Assembly (NCBI RefSeq): GCF_022965805.1 | Contig: NC_133109.1 | Coordinates: 4,069,869 to 4,133,868, forward strand | Length of the DNA stretch: 64,000 nt | Direction: 5' to 3' | Source of the DNA: Primulina eburnea | Lineage: Eukaryota; Streptophyta; Magnoliopsida; Lamiales; Gesneriaceae | Shown here: in pieces, positions 58,462 to 64,000 of the stretch | Layout: each line of letters opens with the position of its first letter | How positions within the stretch are numbered: position 1 is the stretch's first letter | Made by a program: the position numbers and the translations under genes | Notes under the pieces: model-generated | The model's input: only the letters and a program-made list of their open reading frames with translations | Databases searched by the model: none | What the model was told of the DNA's origin: nothing

Positions 58462-59585
58462 GTGGTCGGATTTCCTCATTTTGACTCGCCAATTCAGAGA
58501 ATTCCATAGCATTTCAGTCGTTTCTGACAGGTTCTAGTCTTGTTCCGAGATTTGGGCACTAGCGGGGAGCTGCTGGTCTTGTAGCAGAGCTGTGCTCTAG
58601 TTAGGAGCTAGCGGCATCAGCGGGCTAGCGACGGACGAAGGTTTGGAATTTTATCAGTATTTATCTCAGGATTATCTAGTTAAGTCTGGTAGATAAGTTT
58701 AGTGATGGTTTTCACTTGATGAATAGGCTTGGTTTAGACCTGTTGTCTGGTTGTTCCAGTGGATTAGGATTGCTGTGATAGAGGTACGAAAGTACTATCC
58801 GAGATATCCTGGTTGAGTATACATTCATATATGTGTTGCATGATTATGTGGTGCATTGATATATGTCATATGATGCATGCTATTATGTCACGTTTATTAC
58901 TGCACGTTGCATTTCATGTTGAGCCGTATTCTCCTTCGAGATAGCCTTTACTGTTGAGCTGTATCTCTTTCGAGATAAGCTATATCTTGGGGCCGCTCAG
59001 CCCTGTCTTGTGGACGCATGGACACCGAGAGTACACAGTGGCCGACGGGTCGGGAGGGCTTCGGTGGTCCGGGACATTTTAGGTCCACGTCTGTCTTGTA
59101 GTGGATGCAGTGACCCAGAGGTTGGACCGCGCGGCACTATCCACTTGGCGCCTCTAGACTGAGCATTGTTGAGATCCTTTTGTGATTCCTGTTTCTTGAC
59201 TACCCCGGTATCATGATCATAGCATGTGCATTTCATATAGGTCTGTATACTCATACTTTTGTACTGGGCGTTCTTATCGCTCACGTCCTCGGTTTTGTTT
59301 ATTCTTGGACACCCCATTCCCTCGGGGCAGGCCTCAGGTTGGACAGCTCAGGAGGAGCAGGAGGAGGACGTTGAGTAGCTGGTTGGTTTAGTTTATCGGT
59401 ATTGTTTTGATTCGATATGGTTGTATTGGGTATTTTTATTTTGAGTTATTCTAGACTTCGATTGAGTTGTATAATCGGTATTTTTGTTGACTTTTTCCGC
59501 TGTTATCTCTGATTATTGTTAATTAAGTTAATTGCATGCTTAGTTCTTGCCTAGTAGGTGATTCTGGAACGGGTCACTACATTTA

Positions 59586-59597
59586 TGGTATCAGAGC
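59586..59597 (+). promoter_or_regulatory. Primer-binding site of gag-only element
   Basis: TGGTATCAGAGC, four bases after the 5' LTR, complementary to initiator tRNA-Met. Confidence 0.9.
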
Positions 59598-59678
59598 ATG
59601 CGTATGATTTTGGAATATAGATTCTGTTTTGGGATTTCCGTTGACCATTTTACTAGTTTCCCATTCTATCTTGTAGCG

Positions 59679-60704
59679 ATGGCTGACCACTTTGGTGATG
59701 AGAGTAGTCAGGGGAGTGTAGGTCGTTGGGGCGACCAGGACGATCGTAGGCGGCATCGTGACCATCGTCATCGACGGAATGGTCCTAGGCGTTTTGATAT
59801 GCATCGTTTCATGCAGATGGGGCCTAAGCCTTTAGTTGGCGGTGAGACTCCCGATGATGCTGAGGATTGGATAGAACGCATGGAGAGTTGTTTCCGTGCA
59901 TTCCAGTGCACCGAGGAGCAGAAGATGGAGACCCTTAGTTTTCTTCTTGAGGGCCGTGCTCGCAGGTGGTGGCGATCGACTTCTGCGCCGATAGTTCAGT
60001 CGCAGGGTAGAGCGACGTGGGCCGATTTCCGTGCAGCGTTCATGCAGCTGTACTTTCCTCCAGCCCTTCGCCAGGCCAAGACGATTGAGCTTCTGAACCT
60101 TAAGCAGGGGAGTATGTCTGTTGATGAGTATCAGCAGAAATTCTTCGAGTTGTTACCCTTCGCTCCTCATATCAGTGGCAGTTCTGAGGCCAAGTATGAT
60201 CATTTCCTTCAGGGCCTTAACCAGGAGATCTTTGATCGAGTCACTGTCTGTGATAATCCTACTTCGTACGATGGGTTGGTGAACCGGTGTCGCCAGGCAG
60301 AGATCAGTCTCCAGCGTGGTAGGGCTATTTTTTCTTCTAGACCTTCGCATACTTTGAGCCCTCGACCTCAGTCTTTCAAGAAATCTGGTTCTTCTTCTTC
60401 TGGATCTGGATCAAGGTCTAGCGGTGTTGTTCGCTTTGGTGAGAAGAAGGATGCTTGTGTGCATTGTGGGAAGAACCATCCATCGGAGCAATGCCGAGTA
60501 GCCGCAGGAGCTTGTTATCAGTGCGGAGAGATGGGGCATATTAAGAAGAATTGTCCTCAGTTGCGAGGTGGAGCAGGATCTGGTTCTGGATCCCAGACGA
60601 CTGTTCAGCAGAGAAGGCAGGGTCAGGCAGTGGGTAGTTCGAATCTTCGACCTCGTGCCCAAGGTCAGGTTTTTGCGCTGAACCAGGATCAGCCTGGGAT
60701 GTAA
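59679..60704 (+). CDS. gag: Intact Ty3-type gag (341 aa), sole gene of the element
   Basis: Start ATG at 59679 (MADHFGDESSQG) is preferred over the upstream in-frame ATG at 59598, which abuts the primer site. Order: Arg/His-rich basic head, capsid domain of the Retrotrans_gag type (DDAEDWIERMESCFRAF, LEGRARRWWRS, TWADFRAAFMQLYFP, LKQGSMSVDEYQQKF, FLQGLNQEIFDRV), Ser/Gly linker, two zinc knuckles (CVHCGKNHPSEQC and CYQCGEMGHIKKNC), and a Gln/Gly-rich end. It should assemble particles and package RNA. It ends where protease would begin in a full element (GQVFALNQ), so the element looks like an exact gag-only excision of a Tekay-like relative. Confidence 0.92.
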   Translation: MADHFGDESSQGSVGRWGDQDDRRRHRDHRHRRNGPRRFDMHRFMQMGPKPLVGGETPDDAEDWIERMESCFRAFQCTEEQKMETLSFLLEGRARRWWRSTSAPIVQSQGRATWADFRAAFMQLYFPPALRQAKTIELLNLKQGSMSVDEYQQKFFELLPFAPHISGSSEAKYDHFLQGLNQEIFDRVTVCDNPTSYDGLVNRCRQAEISLQRGRAIFSSRPSHTLSPRPQSFKKSGSSSSGSGSRSSGVVRFGEKKDACVHCGKNHPSEQCRVAAGACYQCGEMGHIKKNCPQLRGGAGSGSGSQTTVQQRRQGQAVGSSNLRPRAQGQVFALNQDQPGM

Positions 60705-60769
60705 TTGTTATACAGTTGTAATGAAGAATATTTGCAGTGTATTACAATGGTGTTTTATTCTCTTGCCTA

Positions 60770-60806
60770 GATTTCGAGGACGAAATCGTTTTTAAGGGGG
60801 GGAGAA
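60770..60806 (+). promoter_or_regulatory. AGGA-loop hairpin and polypurine tract of gag-only element
   Basis: GATTTCG-AGGA-CGAAATC (60770-60787), 7-bp stem, then TTTAAGGGGGGGAGAA to the LTR start at 60807. Confidence 0.8.
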
Positions 60807-62238
60807 TGTAGTAGCCCGAATCCCAAATTGGGTAATTAACGGATTATTGGTGATTAAGAAGGTTTAATGTGTAATTTTGACCGAGTCATGATCGGACGGA
60901 CCGAAGATGGTTCGGTAGCAACGAAGTGTTCGGAAGGTCCGAAGTGAGTTCGGTGGATCCGAACATGAGGTGTCAAGAGTCGATGGACACGTGCATGATC
61001 GGACGGTCCGAAGTGTATGATCGGAGGATCCGATCATGAGCTGTCAAGAGCCATTGGACACGTAAGAGTTCGGACGTTCCGAAGAGGGTTCGGACGATCC
61101 GAACATGGCCTATAAATAGTGGTCGGATTTCCTCATTTTGACTCGCCAATTCAGAGAATTCCATAGCATTTCAGTCGTTTCTGACAGGTTCTAGTCTTGT
61201 TCCGAGATTTGGGCACTAGCGGGGAGCTGCTGGTCTTGTAGCAGAGCTGTGCTCTAGTTAGGAGCTAGCGGCATCAGCGGGCTAGCGACGGACGAAGGTT
61301 TGGAATTTTATCAGTATTTATCTCAGGATTATCTAGTTAAGTCTGGTAGATAAGTTTAGTGATGGTTTTCACTTGATGAATAGGCTTGGTTTAGACCTGT
61401 TGTCTGGTTGTTCCAGTGGATTAGGATTGCTGTGATAGAGGTACGAAAGTACTATCCGAGATATCCTGGTTGAGTATACATTCATATATGTGTTGCATGA
61501 TTATGTGGTGCATTGATATATGTCATATGATGCATGCTATTATGTCACGTTTATTACTGCACGTTGCATTTCATGTTGAGCCGTATTCTCCTTCGAGATA
61601 GCCTTTACTGTTGAGCTGTATCTCTTTCGAGATAAGCTATATCTTGGGGCCGCTCAGCCCTGTCTTGTGGACGCATGGACACCGAGAGTACACAGTGGCC
61701 GACGGGTCGGGAGGGCTTCGGTGGTCCGGGACATTTTAGGTCCACGTCTGTCTTGTAGTGGATGCAGTGACCCAGAGGTTGGACCGCGCGGCACTATCCA
61801 CTTGGCGCCTCTAGACTGAGCATTGTTGAGATCCTTTTGTGATTCCTGTTTCTTGACTACCCCGGTATCATGATCATAGCATGTGCATTTCATATAGGTC
61901 TGTATACTCATACTTTTGTACTGGGCGTTCTTATCGCTCACGTCCTCGGTTTTGTTTATTCTTGGACACCCCATTCCCTCGGGGCAGGCCTCAGGTTGGA
62001 CAGCTCAGGAGGAGCAGGAGGAGGACGTTGAGTAGCTGGTTGGTTTAGTTTATCGGTATTGTTTTGATTCGATATGGTTGTATTGGGTATTTTTATTTTG
62101 AGTTATTCTAGACTTCGATTGAGTTGTATAATCGGTATTTTTGTTGACTTTTTCCGCTGTTATCTCTGATTATTGTTAATTAAGTTAATTGCATGCTTAG
62201 TTCTTGCCTAGTAGGTGATTCTGGAACGGGTCACTACA
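60807..62238 (+). repeat. 3' LTR of gag-only element
   Basis: Same length and, wherever compared, same sequence as 58150-59581. ATAAC follows. Confidence 0.95.
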
Positions 62239-62348
62239 ATAACAAAATGAATGCAACATAGCTGAAACATGCAACAGAAACAGAAATAACTAAAATGATC
62301 TAAATGAAATGCAAGAAATAAAAAGAAGGGACAGAAGTGACTCCCCTC

Positions 62349-63489
62349 TCAATGATCATCCTCCTCATGCTCCTCTGGGGGAATGACGCCAGCTTTCGGC
62401 TCAGGTGCATCGGCATAGTGAAACTGAAACGGTGGCGGGAAAGCTGGCATATGGGGTGGCATGAGCGCCGGGTCAATACCAATGTGGCTCAGGGACAGAT
62501 GCAGCATGACATCAGTAGCGGTCTGATATGTCTGACTCACAGCTTGCCACTGTAACTGATGGTCAGCGAATTCAGCAAATTATTCCATCTGATCCTGAAG
62601 AAGGCGACGTCGAGGTCGCAGGCCGGTGGTGGGGGCTGCTGTGGCAGTGGATCGAAATTCAAGCTGTCCCAAATAGGGCCAAAATGCGGGAAAGCCTTCC
62701 GCCGTACTGCCATTTTCTGTAGCCAGCTAGCATCATCAAGGGCCTTGGTCGGTGGCAACCATTCATCATCATCCTGAAAAACAACCACGGCGCCCGCACA
62801 CAACTCGGTTATAATGTGGGGAAAGAATAACGCCACATTCGGATTGTGAATACTCAGCTGGATCTGTGAATGAATAATTTTCCCCACATTGATTGGCATA
62901 TGGGTTATCAATGCGTAAAGCAACACTCCCCTCTCCCTCTGTACTTTGCTAGTGTGTCCGACTGGCATCAATCGTGTGGCCAAAAATTCATACCACATCA
63001 CAGCTAGAACTAACAAATATTTCTCGGCGAAACAAGTGTACGATCCATGTGTCTTCCACGGAGACCCCGGATAGCAGATATTGCGCATCATCAAGTCTAA
63101 GTCGGGTTCTGCAACCCATGCCATATACACCGAATCATCCACAACCGATGTCTCAAGCATCCTATTAATTTCCATCAAACTAAGATCCAACAACTTCCTC
63201 TCACAATTGCTTTTTGATCGCTCCTCTCAGCCGAATTAGCTTAAAACTCCCTCACTACTGGCACCACCGTGGCTTGCGGTTGGCTACAAAATTTTTCCCA
63301 TTTTCTATTCTCAATTTGATTTATAATAAAGATGTATTGCACAAGCTAGAAACCACGTTCTCGAATCGGAGCTCGATGTATTTTTGCATGTTCATAGCGT
63401 TCCCTAGCATCAGTATTCACAAATAACTGGGAATTGTGAGATGATGACGAAAAGCATCGTGACTTACCGGAGCTTTCTTAGGCGCCATC
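62349..63489 (-). pseudogene. N3 ORF: putative plant transposon protein (PF20167-type), degenerate
   Basis: ATG at 63489 (MAPKKAP, the usual start of this family). Frameshifts and stops follow, with readable pieces RERYEHAKIHRAPIRERGF, RKWEKFCSQPQATVVPVVREF and AERSDQKAIVRG on the way to 63193. The main open block 62537-63193 has FLATRLMPVGHTSKVQRERG, VLLYALITHMPINVGKIIHS and FFPHIITELC, the diagnostic core. After another shift the tail 62349-62540 is Pro-rich and ends EEHEEDDH. The family is carried by non-autonomous plant LTR elements; its role is unknown. The 62239-62348 remainder is untranslated. Confidence 0.8.
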
Positions 63490-63560
63490 GTTAATGATTT
63501 GTGAAGAACAAGAAGCTCGGTGTAGGAGGCGTGTTGTCGGAAGTCAATGGTGGCCGGCAG

Positions 63561-63680
63561 CTTCAGCGGTGGCCGGAAAACAAAGTGGTGGTAGGAATTC
63601 GTTCAGCGGTGGCCGGAAAACAAAATGGTGGTAGGAATTCGTTCAGCGGTGGCCGGAAAACAAAGTGGTGGCCGGAAAAT
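63561..63680. repeat. 40-bp direct tandem repeat in N3 leader
   Basis: Three units with exact 40-bp period; each has TTCAGCGGTGGCCGGAAAAC and, except the last, GTGGTAGGAATTC. The unit contains GGTGGCCGG, which recurs singly at 63549 and 63667. Confidence 0.9.
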
Positions 63681-63847
63681 GGACTTCTTGATGCTTGGTG
63701 AAGGTGCTAATACAAGATTGTACCTGAAATTTGCACAAAACAAGTTATTTGAGTGAGATTGAGAGAGAAGGGGCGGAAAATCGAAAGGAGGCGGCTAGGT
63801 TTCGAATGGGGGAGAAGAAAAGAAAGTCTGTGTTTTAAAAATTTCCG

Positions 63848-63970
63848 CGACCCGTGCGGGTGGACATAAGTTTCCGCCCGGGCGGATGTGTTGCGGCTTT
63901 TTTTAAAAAATTTCAAACAAAGGGCGCTCCTGGGCGGACATAAGTTTCCGCCCGGACGGATATGTTGCGA
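63848..63970 (-). repeat. GGGCGGA/TCCGCCC hairpin words at the right end of N3
   Basis: Two units of GGGCGGA-CATAAGTT-TCCGCCC (7-bp perfect stem), the first with a mutated left arm (GGGTGGA), each followed by GGGCGGAT or GGACGGAT. They match the words of the N3 3' LTR. This could be the start of the 5' LTR or a leader copy; the window ends too soon to tell. Confidence 0.7.
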
Positions 63971-64000
63971 CTTTTTGAAAATTTTTGTAAAAGGGACGCG

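Larger units (their letters stand above)
58150..59581 (+). repeat. 5' LTR of gag-only element
   Basis: TGTAGTAGCC to GGTCACTACA. U3 carries a palindrome array (58232-58447) directly before the TATA box TATAAATA (58454-58461). R-U5 of roughly 1.1 kb follows without coding signal. Confidence 0.95.
58150..62238 (+). mobile_element. Gag-only LTR retrotransposon (TR-GAG-like), very young
   Basis: Two 1432-bp LTRs (offset 2657) look identical throughout, and both target duplicates ATAAC are intact (58145-58149, 62239-62243). The 1.2-kb interior has a primer site, one intact gag ORF, the AGGA-loop hairpin and a G-rich purine tract. No protease, RT or integrase. This is the structure described as terminal-repeat retrotransposons with a GAG domain. 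With its capsid protein intact and LTRs unchanged it is the most likely recently mobile element here. Confidence 0.93.
51179..64000 (-). mobile_element. N3: large non-autonomous LTR element with plant transposon protein ORF (right end outside)
   Basis: The left LTR begins (minus strand) TGATATATGTGG after a TTTGGGGG purine tract at 57162-57172 and ends ATTCCACA at 51179. The interior (57162 onward) holds a 3' region, the nested gag-only element and a decayed ORF of the 'putative plant transposon protein' family (62349-63489), then a repeat-rich leader. No protease, RT or integrase is seen. The 5' LTR is expected near or beyond 64000. N2 is nested in its LTR. Confidence 0.75.

Noticed and set aside
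58316..58507. Identical 63-aa minus-strand frames in both LTRs of the gag-only element (also 60973-61164), and 106-aa frames at 58997-59317 and 61654-61974
   Set aside because: The duplication reflects identical LTRs, not conservation. No Kozak context, domain or promoter supports them.
1..64000. CRISPR arrays, bacterial operons or prophage
   Set aside because: All repeats are explained by LTRs, transposon subterminal motifs or microsatellites; gene content is plant transposon and pararetrovirus.

Overview
The window reads as plant nuclear heterochromatin: almost all of it is LTR retrotransposons nested inside one another, and I found no ordinary host gene, tRNA, rRNA or CRISPR array. Sirevirus-type Ty1/copia, Tekay/Del-like Ty3/gypsy, CACTA DNA transposon, caulimovirid and 'putative plant transposon protein' sequences point to a flowering plant, most likely a eudicot. 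The third ORF of the copia element resembles proteins I remember from Gesneriaceae/Lamiales assemblies; that placement is weak.

Left part (1-15250). A minus-strand copia LTR fragment (1-707) abuts the 3' half of a plus-strand gypsy element (gypsy-1, 708-5574). Its pol is cut by a 1250-bp non-autonomous CACTA element (1303-2552, 3-bp TAT duplication). A complete but decayed second gypsy (gypsy-2, 5577-12353, duplication ACAAC) sits at the end of the gypsy-1 LTR. A degenerate minus-strand coding region with a tandem duplication and a (TA)n tract follows (12359-14811).

Middle part (15250-42955). The substrate is an old endogenous pararetrovirus (Caulimoviridae-like) broken into three visible pieces: 15251-18700, 30974-31056 and 41296-42955. 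The first gap is a solo gypsy LTR (18701-30968, duplication CCTTG), itself split by a 9.7-kb Sirevirus-like copia element (18741-28440, duplication CACAT). That copia carries gag, a pol with an internal deletion, an antisense gene with its own TATA box, and a sense third ORF. The second gap is a minus-strand Tekay-like gypsy (gypsy-3, 31057-41295, duplication GTTTA), nearly intact, with a possible gag/protease intron.

Right part (42956-64000). A minus-strand gypsy (gypsy-4) enters the pararetrovirus. Its LTR holds a young non-autonomous element (N1, 43441-46306, duplication GTAAA). Its protease region holds a larger non-autonomous element (N3, 51179 to beyond the window) with a plant-transposon-protein ORF. 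N3 in turn contains N2 (51702-56318, duplication ATATG), a relative of N1, and a gag-only TR-GAG-like element (58150-62238, duplication ATAAC) whose two 1432-bp LTRs look identical.

Two structural themes cut across families. First, an AGGA-loop hairpin with compensating stem changes lies 17-20 nt before the 3' LTR in seven Ty3-type elements. Second, arrays of short GC-rich hairpins occur in the LTRs, upstream of the apparent TATA box in the non-autonomous elements. In functional terms the non-autonomous elements N1, N2, N3 and the gag-only element must borrow reverse transcriptase and integrase from relatives elsewhere; no fully intact pol is present here.
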